In this document: piece after piece, positions 17,910 to 27,285 of the stretch
How the letters are laid out: each line of letters opens with the position of its first letter
Numbering within the stretch: position 1 is the first letter of the stretch
Assembly (NCBI GenBank): GCA_947499935.1
Contig: CANMQH010000001.1
Coordinates: 496,001 to 560,000 of the forward strand
Origin: an uncultured Algibacter sp.
GTDB taxonomy: Bacteria; Bacteroidota; Bacteroidia; Flavobacteriales; Flavobacteriaceae
Direction: 5' to 3'
Length of the DNA stretch: 64,000 nucleotides
Position numbers and translations under genes: made by a program
The notes under the pieces: generated by a model
Told to the model about the DNA's origin: nothing
The model's input: the letters and a program-made list of their open reading frames with translations, nothing else
The model's database searches: none

Positions 17910-19112
17910 ATGAAGAATAGATTATTAATATTAATAGCATTTACTTTTATAGTGAAGGTTAATGCACAAGAAACTATAACATTCGCTAATCAAGATAGAA
18001 GAGTTATTACCACGGGAGTACCATTTTTATTAATTGCATCTGATGCACGTGCTGCTGGTATGGGAGATATGGGGGTAGCAACATCGGTTGATGCTTTTTC
18101 TCAACAATGGAACTCTTCAAAATATGCGTTTTCTGAAACAAAATCGGGTATAGCCGTTAGTTATACACCTTACCTAAGTAAATTGGTAAATGATATTTTT
18201 TTAGGAAATGTAACATATTTCAATCGTATCGATGATCGTAGTGCGTTTGCTGCTAGTTTGAGATATTTCTCATTGGGAGATATTGAGTTTATAAATAATG
18301 AAAATGATACACCTAGAATAGAAAAACCTAATGAGCTTTCTTTAGATGCGTCTTATGCTTTAAGATTATCAGATCAGTTTGCTATGTCTGTAGCTATGCG
18401 TTTTTTACGTTCAGATTTAAGAATTCAAGGTGTAGATGCAGACCCGTCTGCAGCTAGCACATTTGGGGTTGATATTTCTGGGTTCTATCAAGGTGAAGAA
18501 CAAGCGTATTCAGATTTTAACGGACGATGGAGAGCTGGTTTTGCTATTCAAAATTTAGGACCTAAATTTAAATATGATGAACTTGGCGAAGAAAATTTCC
18601 AACCAACAAATTTACGTTTAGGTGGTGGTTTTGATTTTATTTTTGATGATTATAACAAAGTTTCTGTAACAGCAGAGGTTGCTAAATTGCTAGTGCCAAC
18701 ACCACCTGTTTTAGGATTTGTAGATACTAATGGCAACGAAACTCAAGATAATGGTGAAGAAACAATCATTGTAGAAGGTAAAGATCCAGATGTTGGTTTT
18801 TTAGGAGGTGTATTTCAATCATTTGGTGATGCTCCAGATGGGGTTAGCGAAGAGTTAAAAGAATTTACATGGGCATTAGGTGCAGAGTATACTTACCAAG
18901 ATTCATTTGCATTTAGAGCTGGTTATTTTAACGAAAGCGAAGATAAAGGTGCCAGAAAATTTTTAGCTATAGGAGCGGGTTTCAAAGCTAATGTTGTTAA
19001 TATAGATTTATCTTACTTGTTTTCAGCTTCAAAAGTACAGAGTCCTTTAGAAAATACATTACGTTTTTCATTAACCTTTAATATAGGTGCTGGAGAATAC
19101 AACGAATATTAG
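17910..19112 (+). CDS. porV: Type IX secretion outer membrane protein PorV (LptO)
   Basis: A 400-residue beta-barrel protein of the FadL-like PorV family. PorV shuttles T9SS cargo from the SprA translocon to the PorU attachment complex. A signal peptide (MKNRLLILIAFTFIVKVNAQ) is followed by the family region VPFLLIASDARAAGMGDM and DAFSQQWNSSKYAF, then alternating beta-strand sequence to the aromatic C-terminus. A TTG 21 bases upstream is in frame, but it lies in the -7 box and would spoil the signal peptide, so I start at 17910. It is directly downstream of porU. Confidence 0.95.
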   Translation: MKNRLLILIAFTFIVKVNAQETITFANQDRRVITTGVPFLLIASDARAAGMGDMGVATSVDAFSQQWNSSKYAFSETKSGIAVSYTPYLSKLVNDIFLGNVTYFNRIDDRSAFAASLRYFSLGDIEFINNENDTPRIEKPNELSLDASYALRLSDQFAMSVAMRFLRSDLRIQGVDADPSAASTFGVDISGFYQGEEQAYSDFNGRWRAGFAIQNLGPKFKYDELGEENFQPTNLRLGGGFDFIFDDYNKVSVTAEVAKLLVPTPPVLGFVDTNGNETQDNGEETIIVEGKDPDVGFLGGVFQSFGDAPDGVSEELKEFTWALGAEYTYQDSFAFRAGYFNESEDKGARKFLAIGAGFKANVVNIDLSYLFSASKVQSPLENTLRFSLTFNIGAGEYNEY

Positions 19113-19133
19113 TAATAATTCGCATAAATATTT

Positions 19134-19164
19134 AAAAAACTATTGCTTAGGCAATAGTTTTTTT
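19134..19164 (+). terminator. Terminator after porV
   Basis: AACTATTGC-TTAG-GCAATAGTT is a perfect nine-base stem preceded by A's and followed by a T run. It lies 21 bases after the porV stop and ends 13 bases before the cytidine deaminase ATG, so cdd needs its own promoter or readthrough. Confidence 0.85.
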
Positions 19165-19176
19165 GTTTTAAATAGT

Positions 19177-19659
19177 ATGAAAGAAATAAAAATAGAATCT
19201 ACTTTGTATGCTTTTCAAAATTTAAAGGCTTTACCAAAAGATGTTTTAAATTTAATGAACAAAGCTATACATGCAAGAGAAAAGGCCTATGCACCATATT
19301 CTAATTTTAAAGTAGGTGCTGCATTGTTATTGGATAATGGCGAGATTATAACAGGTAATAATCAAGAGAACGCTTGTTATCCTTCGGGACTTTGCGCAGA
19401 ACGAACAGCTATCTTTTATGCAGGATCTCAGTTTCCAGATGCTAAAATATTACAAATGGCTATAACTGCAGCATCCGAAAAAAATAAAACAAATAAACCT
19501 ATTCCTCCATGTGGTGCATGTAGACAATCTATGGCAGAATATGAAATGAAACAAAAATCACCTATAGAGATTTATTTTATGGGAGAAACAGGGGCAGTTT
19601 TTAAATCTAACTCGCTTTCTAACCTGTTACCTTTAGTATTTGATAAGTCTATGTTGTAA
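19177..19659 (+). CDS. cdd: Cytidine deaminase
   Basis: A 160-residue zinc enzyme that deaminates cytidine and deoxycytidine to uridine in pyrimidine salvage. The active site is clear: YAPYSNFKVGAAL, the NACYPSGLCAERTAIFYAG stretch with its C-A-E motif, and PPCGACRQSMAE with the two further zinc-binding cysteines. The frame is open 90 bases further upstream, but that part runs through the porV stop and the terminator hairpin. The ATG at 19177 (MKEIKIES) is therefore preferred. Confidence 0.92.
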   Translation: MKEIKIESTLYAFQNLKALPKDVLNLMNKAIHAREKAYAPYSNFKVGAALLLDNGEIITGNNQENACYPSGLCAERTAIFYAGSQFPDAKILQMAITAASEKNKTNKPIPPCGACRQSMAEYEMKQKSPIEIYFMGETGAVFKSNSLSNLLPLVFDKSML

Positions 19660-19756
19660 AATATATTCAAATTTTGCATGATTTTGGAATAAAAATATAA
19701 TTATTCAATCTAAGATGTCCAGAATACCTTTTTTTTTTACTTTAAGCCGTAATGGG

Positions 19757-19788
19757 TTTTTGCAATACAGCACAATGTATTACTTTTG
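19757..19788 (+). promoter_or_regulatory. Promoter for pdhA-pdhC (TTTTTG, -7 TACTTTTG)
   Basis: TTTTTG ending at 19762, an 18-base spacer and TACTTTTG at 19781-19788 form a close match to the Bacteroidota promoter, with a leader of about 25 bases before pdhA. Confidence 0.65.
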
Positions 19789-19820
19789 TATTTCGCAAAA
19801 TTATAATTTAACAGGAGTCG

Positions 19821-20819
19821 ATGCAAAAAATCACAAAAGAGGTCTACCTCAAATGGTATGAAGACATGTTGTTCTGGAGAAAGTTTGAAGACAAACTGGC
19901 TGCGGTTTATATTCAACAAAAAGTAAGAGGATTTCTTCATTTATACAATGGACAAGAAGCTGTATTAGCAGGAGCTTTACATGCTATGGATTTGACCAAG
20001 GACAAAATGATAACAGCTTATCGTAATCACGTACAGCCAATAGGTATGGGTGTAGACCCAAAACGTGTTATGGCAGAGTTGTTTGGTAAGGTCACTGGTA
20101 CATCCAAAGGTATGGGTGGTTCTATGCATATTTTTTCTAAAGAATTTAGATTTTATGGTGGTCATGGTATTGTTGGAGGACAAATTCCTTTAGGAGCAGG
20201 AATTGCTTTTGGAGATAAATACCACGATAGCGATGCTGTAACACTTTGTTGTTTTGGTGATGGTGCAGCTAGACAAGGCTCATTACACGAAACATTTAAC
20301 CTAGCTATGCTTTGGAATTTACCCGTAGTATTTGTTTGCGAAAACAACGGTTATGCGATGGGTACATCGGTTGAAAGGACAGCTAATCATACAGATATAT
20401 GGAAATTAGGTAAGGGTTATGAAATGCCATGTGGCCCTGTAGATGGAATGAACCCCATAAAAGTTGCCGAAGCTTTTGATGAGGCTATACAACGTGCACG
20501 TCGCGGTGGTGGACCAACATTTTTAGAGTTAAAAACATACCGTTATAGAGGGCATTCTATGAGTGATGCTCAGCATTACAGAACTAAAGACGAAGTAAAG
20601 GAATATAAGAAGATTGACCCAATAACTCAAGTTAAAGATGTTATTCTAGAAAAAAAATATGCTACCGAAGATGATATCAAGGTTATTGATAAACGTGTGA
20701 AGGATAAAGTAGCAGAATGCGAAAAATTTGCAGACGAATCTCCATACCCAGATAAGCAACAGCTTTATGATATGGTTTACGAGCAAGAAGATTATCCATT
20801 TATAAAACACAAAATATAA
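19821..20819 (+). CDS. pdhA: Pyruvate dehydrogenase E1 component, alpha subunit
   Basis: This 332-residue protein is the thiamine-diphosphate-binding alpha subunit of the heterotetrameric E1 that decarboxylates pyruvate for acetyl-CoA synthesis. It shows RKFEDKLAAVYIQ, GKGMGGSMH-type GTSKGMGGSMHIF, GHGIVGGQIPLGAGIAF and the ThDP/Mg motif GDGAARQGSLHE through ENNGYAMGTS. The regulatory-loop-like YRYRGHSMSDAQHYR is also present. It is three bases upstream of the E2 gene. No beta subunit or E3 gene is in the window, so these must be elsewhere. Confidence 0.95.
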   Translation: MQKITKEVYLKWYEDMLFWRKFEDKLAAVYIQQKVRGFLHLYNGQEAVLAGALHAMDLTKDKMITAYRNHVQPIGMGVDPKRVMAELFGKVTGTSKGMGGSMHIFSKEFRFYGGHGIVGGQIPLGAGIAFGDKYHDSDAVTLCCFGDGAARQGSLHETFNLAMLWNLPVVFVCENNGYAMGTSVERTANHTDIWKLGKGYEMPCGPVDGMNPIKVAEAFDEAIQRARRGGGPTFLELKTYRYRGHSMSDAQHYRTKDEVKEYKKIDPITQVKDVILEKKYATEDDIKVIDKRVKDKVAECEKFADESPYPDKQQLYDMVYEQEDYPFIKHKI

Positions 20820-20822
20820 GCT

Positions 20823-22451
20823 ATGGCAATAGTAGTAAATATGCCGCGTTTGAGCGATACCATGGAAGAAGGAACCGTTGCGGCTTGGTTAAAAAAAGTA
20901 GGAGATAAAATTGAAGAAGGCGATATTTTAGCTGAAATAGAAACGGATAAAGCGACTATGGAGTTTGAGTCTTTTAATGAAGGGGTTCTATTGCATATTG
21001 GAGTTCAAGAAGGCGAAACAACAAAAGTAGATGCCTTATTGGCTATTATTGGTGATGAGGGTGAGGACATCTCTGGATTATTAAATGGAGGTGATAGCGC
21101 AGCTACAGAAACCAAAACAGAAAATAAAGAAGATGCAGCCCAGAGTGTCGTGAATGAGACTCATGAGACTTCAACGGCTAGTCAAGAATTACCAGAAGGT
21201 GTTATTGTAGTTACCATGCCACGTTTAAGCGATACCATGGAAGAAGGCACTGTTGCCACTTGGTTAAAAAAGGTAGGAGATAACGTTGAAGAAGGCGATA
21301 TTTTAGCCGAAATTGAAACCGATAAAGCGACCATGGAGTTTGAATCTTTTCAATCTGGTACACTATTAGAAATTGGTTTACAAGAAGGCGAATCTGCAAA
21401 AGTAGATGATTTATTAGCTATAATAGGACCAGCAGGAACAGATGTTTCAGGTATAGCGGCTAATTTTTCTACAGGAGCTGGAGCTTCTTCTGCTAAAACA
21501 GAAGACACACCAAAAGCCGATGTAAAAAAAGACACTCCAAAAGTAGCAACTAGTACATCAAAAGAAAAAGCACCAATACCAACGCCAGTAACGGAAAACG
21601 GACGTGTTTATGTATCTCCTTTAGCAAAAAAGTTAGCAGAAGAAAAAGGTATTAATTTAACTAGAGTCCAAGGTTCTGGAGAAAACGGACGTATTGTTAA
21701 GCGTGATATAGAAAACTACGAGCCAGCAGCAGGAGCAGCTTCAGTAGGTAAGTTTGTGCCTTCTGGTCAAGAAGATTTTGATGAGATTGATAACTCACAA
21801 ATGCGTAAAGCTATTGCTAAAGCTTTAACAAACTCTAAGTTTTCGGCACCGCATTATTACTTAAATGTAGAGTTTGATATGGAAAATGCTATGGCATTCC
21901 GTACACAATTTAACTCTATTCCAGATACTAAAATTTCTTATAACGATATTATTGTTAAAGCTTGTGCTTTAGCATTAAAACAACATCCTCAAGTAAACTC
22001 GCAATGGTTTGCAGATAAAATGCGTTTAAACAACCATGTACATGTTGGAGTTGCTGTTGCAGTTCCAGATGGGTTAGTTGTACCTATTGTACGTTTTGCT
22101 AATGAGCAATCCTTACAACAAATTGGTGCAACCGTTAAAGATTTAGCAGGAAAAGCAAGACATAAAAAGTTAACACCAGACGAAATGCAAGGAAGTACTT
22201 TTACGGTATCTAACTTAGGTATGTTTGGTATAGATACATTTACATCTATTATAAACCAACCAAATTCGGCAATTCTTTCTGTTGGAAACATTGTTGAAAA
22301 GCCAGTGGTTAAAAACGGTCAAATTGTAGTTGGGCATACCATGAAATTATCGTTAGCCTGTGATCACAGAACTGTTGATGGTGCTACGGGAGCTCAATTC
22401 CTTCAAACTTTAAAAGGATATATTGAGAGTCCTGTAACCATGTTGGTGTAA
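20823..22451 (+). CDS. pdhC: Pyruvate dehydrogenase E2, dihydrolipoamide acetyltransferase with two lipoyl domains
   Basis: A 542-residue E2 core. Domains in order: lipoyl domain 1 (about residues 5-80, lipoyl-Lys43 in ETDKATMEF), an acidic linker, lipoyl domain 2 (about 130-205, Lys168 in the same motif), a Lys/Pro/Thr-rich linker, the E1/E3-binding domain (VSPLAKKLAEEKGINL...GENGRIVKRDI) and the acyltransferase domain with the active-site DHRTVDGATGAQFL. The two lipoyl domains are nearly identical in their first 45 residues. It forms an operon with pdhA and is followed by a terminator. Confidence 0.95.
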   Translation: MAIVVNMPRLSDTMEEGTVAAWLKKVGDKIEEGDILAEIETDKATMEFESFNEGVLLHIGVQEGETTKVDALLAIIGDEGEDISGLLNGGDSAATETKTENKEDAAQSVVNETHETSTASQELPEGVIVVTMPRLSDTMEEGTVATWLKKVGDNVEEGDILAEIETDKATMEFESFQSGTLLEIGLQEGESAKVDDLLAIIGPAGTDVSGIAANFSTGAGASSAKTEDTPKADVKKDTPKVATSTSKEKAPIPTPVTENGRVYVSPLAKKLAEEKGINLTRVQGSGENGRIVKRDIENYEPAAGAASVGKFVPSGQEDFDEIDNSQMRKAIAKALTNSKFSAPHYYLNVEFDMENAMAFRTQFNSIPDTKISYNDIIVKACALALKQHPQVNSQWFADKMRLNNHVHVGVAVAVPDGLVVPIVRFANEQSLQQIGATVKDLAGKARHKKLTPDEMQGSTFTVSNLGMFGIDTFTSIINQPNSAILSVGNIVEKPVVKNGQIVVGHTMKLSLACDHRTVDGATGAQFLQTLKGYIESPVTMLV

Positions 22452-22521
22452 TGGTTGTTTAAAATTAAGTGTAATCTTGTTGTTCAAAAGCACAGCAATC
22501 AATTTTATAAATAAATTAAAG

Positions 22522-22552
22522 CCTGTTTCAAATAATTGAGACAGGTTTTTTA
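22522..22552 (+). terminator. Terminator after pdhC
   Basis: CCTGTTTCAA-ATAA-TTGAGACAGG (one G-T pair) followed by a run of T lies about 70 bases after the pdhC stop and 24 bases before the next ATG. Confidence 0.8.
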
Positions 22553-22575
22553 TCTTTAATCGAAATATATAAATT

Positions 22576-23601
22576 ATGAAAAAAGTATTTAGTTTACTCG
22601 TATTAGTTATTGTTTTAAGTTGTGGAGGGCAAAAACAAATCATAGAAACTAATCCCGATGCCATAAAAAAAGTGGTTCAAAATACTGAAAAAGCGCAAGG
22701 AGAAATCATTGTAAATAATGCTGTTGAAATTAAAAAACATATTAATTTAAAAGATATTAAATCAAGTTTAGAATATTTAGCTTCAGATGAATTAGAAGGT
22801 AGAAATACGGGAACTCAAGGTATAGAGAAAGCTGCTGTATTTATTGAAAACATGTTTAAAGAAAACAATATTAAGCCTTATTTTAAAACATATAGAGATA
22901 CATTTAATATTGGAAAAATTGTAGGATACAATATAGTTGGCTTTATAGAAGGTAACGATGCCATATTAAAGAACGAATTTGTTATTCTTGGTGCTCATTA
23001 CGATCATATTGGTACAGCAAAATCTGTTAATGGCGATGTTATAGCTAATGGAGCAAACGATGATGCATCTGGTACAGTTTCAGTTATGGAGTGGGCTAAA
23101 TATTTTGCAAAATCTAAAACAAATAAACGTAGTATGCTCTTTACATTATATTCTGCAGAAGAAATGGGTCTAAAAGGTTCTGGTCATTTAGCTGAGCGTT
23201 TAAAAAAAGAAAACTTGAATTTATATACCATGATTAATTTTGAAATGGTTGGTGTTCCTAGAGCAGAAGGCGCGATTATGGCTTATCTTACGGGCTTTAA
23301 TAAATCTAATATGGCAGATAAGTTAAATGGCTATGGTGGTGAAACCATTCTAGGATTCTTAGCTCAAGCTAAATCTTATAATTTATTTCAAAGGTCTGAT
23401 AATTATCCGTTTTATAATGCCTTTAAAGTACCTGCACACGCTATTTCTACTTTCGATTTTACAAATTTTGAGTATTACCACCATGTAGATGATGAAGTTG
23501 ATGAGATGGACTTTAATCATATGACTAATTTTATGAATAAAATGATTCCTGTTTTAGAAGGGATGGCAAATGCACCTACTAAAGAAATAAAAATGAATTG
23601 A
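22576..23601 (+). CDS. M28-family metallopeptidase lipoprotein
   Basis: A 341-residue zinc aminopeptidase-like lipoprotein (N-terminus MKKVFSLLVLVIVLSC, lipidation at Cys16), so it is likely anchored to a membrane facing the periplasm. M28 motifs are ordered as expected: GAHYDHIG (His, Asp), GANDDASG (bridging Asp), YSAEEMGLKGSGHLA (catalytic Glu and ligand), NFEMVG and the late ligand in YYHHVDDEVDEM. Natural substrates cannot be inferred. Its stop overlaps the downstream SDR start by one base (TGATG). Confidence 0.87.
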   Translation: MKKVFSLLVLVIVLSCGGQKQIIETNPDAIKKVVQNTEKAQGEIIVNNAVEIKKHINLKDIKSSLEYLASDELEGRNTGTQGIEKAAVFIENMFKENNIKPYFKTYRDTFNIGKIVGYNIVGFIEGNDAILKNEFVILGAHYDHIGTAKSVNGDVIANGANDDASGTVSVMEWAKYFAKSKTNKRSMLFTLYSAEEMGLKGSGHLAERLKKENLNLYTMINFEMVGVPRAEGAIMAYLTGFNKSNMADKLNGYGGETILGFLAQAKSYNLFQRSDNYPFYNAFKVPAHAISTFDFTNFEYYHHVDDEVDEMDFNHMTNFMNKMIPVLEGMANAPTKEIKMN

Positions 23602-24287
23602 TGGATAAGAAAAACATTATTATCACAGGTACAAGTAGAGGTATTGGTTATGAATTGGTTCAGCTATTTTCAAATGCGGGACATCAGGTTTTGGCGCTTT
23701 CGCGGAATGAAAAGCCAATTGAAAACCTTAAATTAAAAAATGTAACTTGTTTTTCGTTCGATTTAAGTGAAGGTAAAGCCTATAGTAAAGTTGAAGATTT
23801 TATAAAGAATACATGGAACCATGTAGATGTTTTAATTAATAACGCTGGAGCTTTGTTAAATAAACCATTTTCGGAAATTTCTATGAATGATTTTGAAAAT
23901 ATTTATAAAACTAATGTTTTTGGAGTTGCAGAATTAACTCGAATTACGTTGCCTTTTATGAAAAAGAATAGTCATGTAGTAACTATTAGTTCTATGGGAG
24001 GTGTTCAAGGTAGTATGAAATTCCCTGGGCTTGCGGCATATAGTTCTAGCAAAGCTGCGGTAATAACATTAACAGAGCTTTTGGCAGAAGAGTATAAAGC
24101 ATCTGGTATTTCATTTAATGTTTTAGCATTAGGAGCTGTGCAAACCGAAATGTTAGAAGAGGCTTTTCCTGGTTATCAAGCTCCAACCACGGCATTAGAA
24201 ATGGCTCAATATGTTTTTGATTTTTCTTTAACAGGTAATAAGTATTATAACGGTAAATTGCTACAGGTTTCTAATTCTACACCTTAA
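23601..24287 (+). CDS. SDR-family oxidoreductase
   Basis: A 228-residue classical short-chain dehydrogenase/reductase. It has the Rossmann motif TGTSRGIG near residue 10, NNAG near residue 80, a serine-containing strand TISSMGG, and the catalytic Tyr-x3-Lys in AAYSSSKAAV. The substrate is unknown. The ATG at 23601 shares a base with the TGA of the peptidase gene. The preceding in-frame TTG is only the end of that gene. No partner function is evident from the neighbours. Confidence 0.88.
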   Translation: MDKKNIIITGTSRGIGYELVQLFSNAGHQVLALSRNEKPIENLKLKNVTCFSFDLSEGKAYSKVEDFIKNTWNHVDVLINNAGALLNKPFSEISMNDFENIYKTNVFGVAELTRITLPFMKKNSHVVTISSMGGVQGSMKFPGLAAYSSSKAAVITLTELLAEEYKASGISFNVLALGAVQTEMLEEAFPGYQAPTTALEMAQYVFDFSLTGNKYYNGKLLQVSNSTP

Positions 24288-24362
24288 TTAATACTTTATA
24301 TGTTTAAATAGCCTGTATATTAGTTTTTTAACTAAAATTATAGGTTAGGTCATGTTTTTTTC

Positions 24363-24370
24363 TAGCTTTG
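24363..24370 (+). promoter_or_regulatory. Possible -7 box (TAGCTTTG) upstream of the type B T9SS gene
   Basis: TAGCTTTG fits TAnnTTTG. It would give a leader of about 95 bases to the TTG start at 24473. No TTG at the -33 distance, so the call is tentative. Confidence 0.35.
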
Positions 24371-24472
24371 CATTTTTTTATTGGTAATACTATTCTTTCT
24401 GTAGCGATATTATTCTGTTAATAATTAGTTTGTTAGAATCGTTTTTTTTACCAAAGCTAAAACGTAAATATA

Positions 24473-27274
24473 TTGAAAAAAACTACTCTACTAATTTTTG
24501 TGATGCTTGTTTCATTTATAACAAAAATTCAAGCGCAGTGCAATGAAGTTATTACAATCAGTATTTGTGACATGACTATTATTGATGGTAATAGTGATGG
24601 TGAACCTGATGGTATAATCAACTTATACGAACAATATAATGATCAATCAGGAGCGATGACACCCATATCACTGTCAACTGGAACTTGGTTTGATCCTAAT
24701 TTTAATTTTGCACTCAACGAGGCCTCAGGAGATTTATTCTTGTGGGATTTAGACAATGCCTCAGAATCTATTACGGATTATCAATTTCAACTTATTGATG
24801 CCACATCGTCATGTACTGATGGGATTTTGGTGACTATCAATTTAATTTTAGGTCCGTTTTCGGGTTTTGGTAGACCAGTTTTAGATATTGATGATGTTAA
24901 TTTAGAAATTTGTGATGTTGGATCAACACCTCAAGAAGCATGTTTCGTACTACCAGACGTAGACCTTTTTGAAGCTTTAGAGTCTATACCCAGTCCGCAC
25001 TTAAATGGACAATGGATTTATAATGGTAGTAGTCCTAATTTTGTAAGCTTGGCGGGGTCAGATTTTACAGTAACAATTCCTTATGTTTCTGGGCCTCCAT
25101 TGGCAGATCAAGAAACTTTCGAGCTAACTTACCGTATAAGTGGTATTCCTCCTTGTGGTGGTACTTTTGAAACAACGGTTAATGTTTCTGTTACTAGACA
25201 AGTATTTTCTGGACATCCATTAGCAAGACGTATTTGCGAATTAGATATATTAGATGGCGTTTACAATAGCGATGTAGATTTAACTGACGATGAGTTTTTA
25301 TTACAAGAAGATTTAGAAGGTCTTTGGATAACGGATGCTTTTGGACAAATAACAACGCCTAATGACTCTAATATAAATATTAACGATGTATACCAACAAA
25401 TAATAGCTAATGAAGGCTTACGATTTGGATCTTCTGAGTTTGGATTTTCTTATTCGGTAGATCAACGTTCAGGAGTATGTAATGATGCGTTATCTACAGT
25501 ATTATTTAAGGTGTACGAATATTTGAGACCTTTTTCTCAAAACGATGATACCTTGGAGTTTTGTGAAGATACATTAACAGAACCTACAACTTTAAATCTT
25601 TTTGATCAGTTAGAGTTTACTACCGAAAATGGTGTCTTGTTTGATTATGTTGATAATGGAGGGATTATTAATTATACTAATTGGGAACTTATTTCTGGAC
25701 CTTCAAGATTAGGGTTGATTTCCAATACTCAAGCCAATTATACATCGCAGGGTACTATTAATTTACAAAATGCAGCTCCTGGTAATTATGTATTTGAATA
25801 CCAAGTAAATCATAGAATTAATTATCCTGATGATGCTTTTGTTGCAGTAACAAATTCACCAAATCAATGTATACCCTCACCAAATAATCAAGGCTTTTGT
25901 AGCTCAGAAACTGCTCGGGTTATATTTACCGTGCATCCTAAATTATATGCGGGAGAAAATACATCTGGATTAGAATTTTGCGAAACAGATGTATTGGTAG
26001 CTTCACCATTAGATTTGTTTTCGCTTTTAGAAAAAAACCCTGCTGAGGGACCTATTTATCAAGGTCCTTTGGGAGTATGGTCTGATGTTGGAGGTAACGT
26101 AGTAAACAATCCTGTAAACTTATTAGAAGTAAATAATCAACAAACGTTTAATTTTATATACAGCACGACATCTTCTAATGGTTGTTTAGATCGTGCAAAT
26201 TTATCATTCAAAATTTTCGAAGAATTTCAGCCCGGTATAAGTACTAGTATTGATGTTTGTAATGATAATATAACGTTTAATTTATTTAACGAATTAGGTG
26301 GTACTCCTAATACAAATGGAACCTGGGCAGGACCTAACGACTATGCTACAACAGGTCACAACGCTGTGTTAGACCCCTCTAATTTAGATGCTGGCGTATA
26401 TACGTATACCGTACCAGATAATGTAAATGACGACGACGATATACTATGTATAGGAAGTTCTGCAACAGTAACCATTACATTACACCAAAGCCCTAATATA
26501 GGTGCAGGTGGTTTGTTTTCTGTATGTCAATCTGAAGCTCAAATAGATTTAATAGACTATTTAGATTCTGGCGTAGATACAAGTGGTTCTTTTAGAGATT
26601 TAGATATGACTAATCTTTTAACAGGAAGTCTTTTAGATGTATCTCAATTAGATGCTGGAGAATATGATTTTCAATATGAAATACAAGGACATCCATCATG
26701 TGGTTTGTCATCTATTATAATTACAATTTCTATTATAGAAGTTGTACCACCAGTTGTAACTAATCAAACATTTTGCGTAACAGACGGCGCAACTATAGAT
26801 CAACTTGTAGTCGATAATGCTCAAGATTTTAATTGGTATGCTGATGCTATATCAACAATAGCATTATCATCTAGCGAACTGTTAATAGATGGTGAAGATT
26901 ATTTTGTTTCGGCAGTAGATAGTAATGATTGCGAATCGCCAAGAGTTTCTATAACAGTAACTCTTTTACCTTTAGGTAATTTAGAATGTATAGATTGTCT
27001 TAAAGATGGTATTTCGGTTAATGGAGATGGCGAAAACGATGCGTTTACGTTATGTAGATTGCCTGTGGCTTTTCCTGATTTTGAAATTAATATTTTTAAT
27101 AGGTATGGTACAAAAGTGTACCGAGGAAATAGAAATACCGAATTATTTAATGGGGTTTCTAATCAGCCTTTAACTATAGGTAAAGCATTACCTTCTGGAA
27201 CTTATTTTTATGTTTTTGACCCCAAAGATGGGATTTCTAAACCTTTTCAAGGAAATTTTTACTTAAGCAGATAA
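24473..27274 (+). CDS. Large secreted protein with type B T9SS (gliding motility-associated) C-terminal domain
   Basis: A 933-residue surface or secreted protein. The start is TTG at 24473, because only this gives the signal peptide MKKTTLLIFVMLVSFITKIQAQ. The middle consists of repeated beta-sandwich-like modules with paired cysteines and recurring strings of the type LNLFDQLEF or FNLFNELGGTP followed by GTWAGP. The C-terminal ~85 residues are the gliding-associated type B CTD (ISVNGDGENDAFTLCRL, INIFNRYGTKVYRG, LPSGTYFYVF, FQGNFYLSR). Type B cargo usually needs a cognate PorP/SprF protein for export or anchoring, and one follows 11 bases downstream. Confidence 0.88.
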   Translation: MKKTTLLIFVMLVSFITKIQAQCNEVITISICDMTIIDGNSDGEPDGIINLYEQYNDQSGAMTPISLSTGTWFDPNFNFALNEASGDLFLWDLDNASESITDYQFQLIDATSSCTDGILVTINLILGPFSGFGRPVLDIDDVNLEICDVGSTPQEACFVLPDVDLFEALESIPSPHLNGQWIYNGSSPNFVSLAGSDFTVTIPYVSGPPLADQETFELTYRISGIPPCGGTFETTVNVSVTRQVFSGHPLARRICELDILDGVYNSDVDLTDDEFLLQEDLEGLWITDAFGQITTPNDSNININDVYQQIIANEGLRFGSSEFGFSYSVDQRSGVCNDALSTVLFKVYEYLRPFSQNDDTLEFCEDTLTEPTTLNLFDQLEFTTENGVLFDYVDNGGIINYTNWELISGPSRLGLISNTQANYTSQGTINLQNAAPGNYVFEYQVNHRINYPDDAFVAVTNSPNQCIPSPNNQGFCSSETARVIFTVHPKLYAGENTSGLEFCETDVLVASPLDLFSLLEKNPAEGPIYQGPLGVWSDVGGNVVNNPVNLLEVNNQQTFNFIYSTTSSNGCLDRANLSFKIFEEFQPGISTSIDVCNDNITFNLFNELGGTPNTNGTWAGPNDYATTGHNAVLDPSNLDAGVYTYTVPDNVNDDDDILCIGSSATVTITLHQSPNIGAGGLFSVCQSEAQIDLIDYLDSGVDTSGSFRDLDMTNLLTGSLLDVSQLDAGEYDFQYEIQGHPSCGLSSIIITISIIEVVPPVVTNQTFCVTDGATIDQLVVDNAQDFNWYADAISTIALSSSELLIDGEDYFVSAVDSNDCESPRVSITVTLLPLGNLECIDCLKDGISVNGDGENDAFTLCRLPVAFPDFEINIFNRYGTKVYRGNRNTELFNGVSNQPLTIGKALPSGTYFYVFDPKDGISKPFQGNFYLSR

Positions 27275-27285
27275 CCAGTTAGATT

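Noticed and set aside
20835..21425. Tandem DNA repeat as a separate element
   Set aside because: It is fully explained by the duplicated lipoyl domains of PdhC.
24363..24459. TAGCTTTG (24363-24370) and CAAAGCTA (24452-24459) as a regulatory inverted repeat
   Set aside because: Eight-base arms 81 bases apart in AT-rich DNA are easily explained by chance. The left one is kept only as a possible -7 box.
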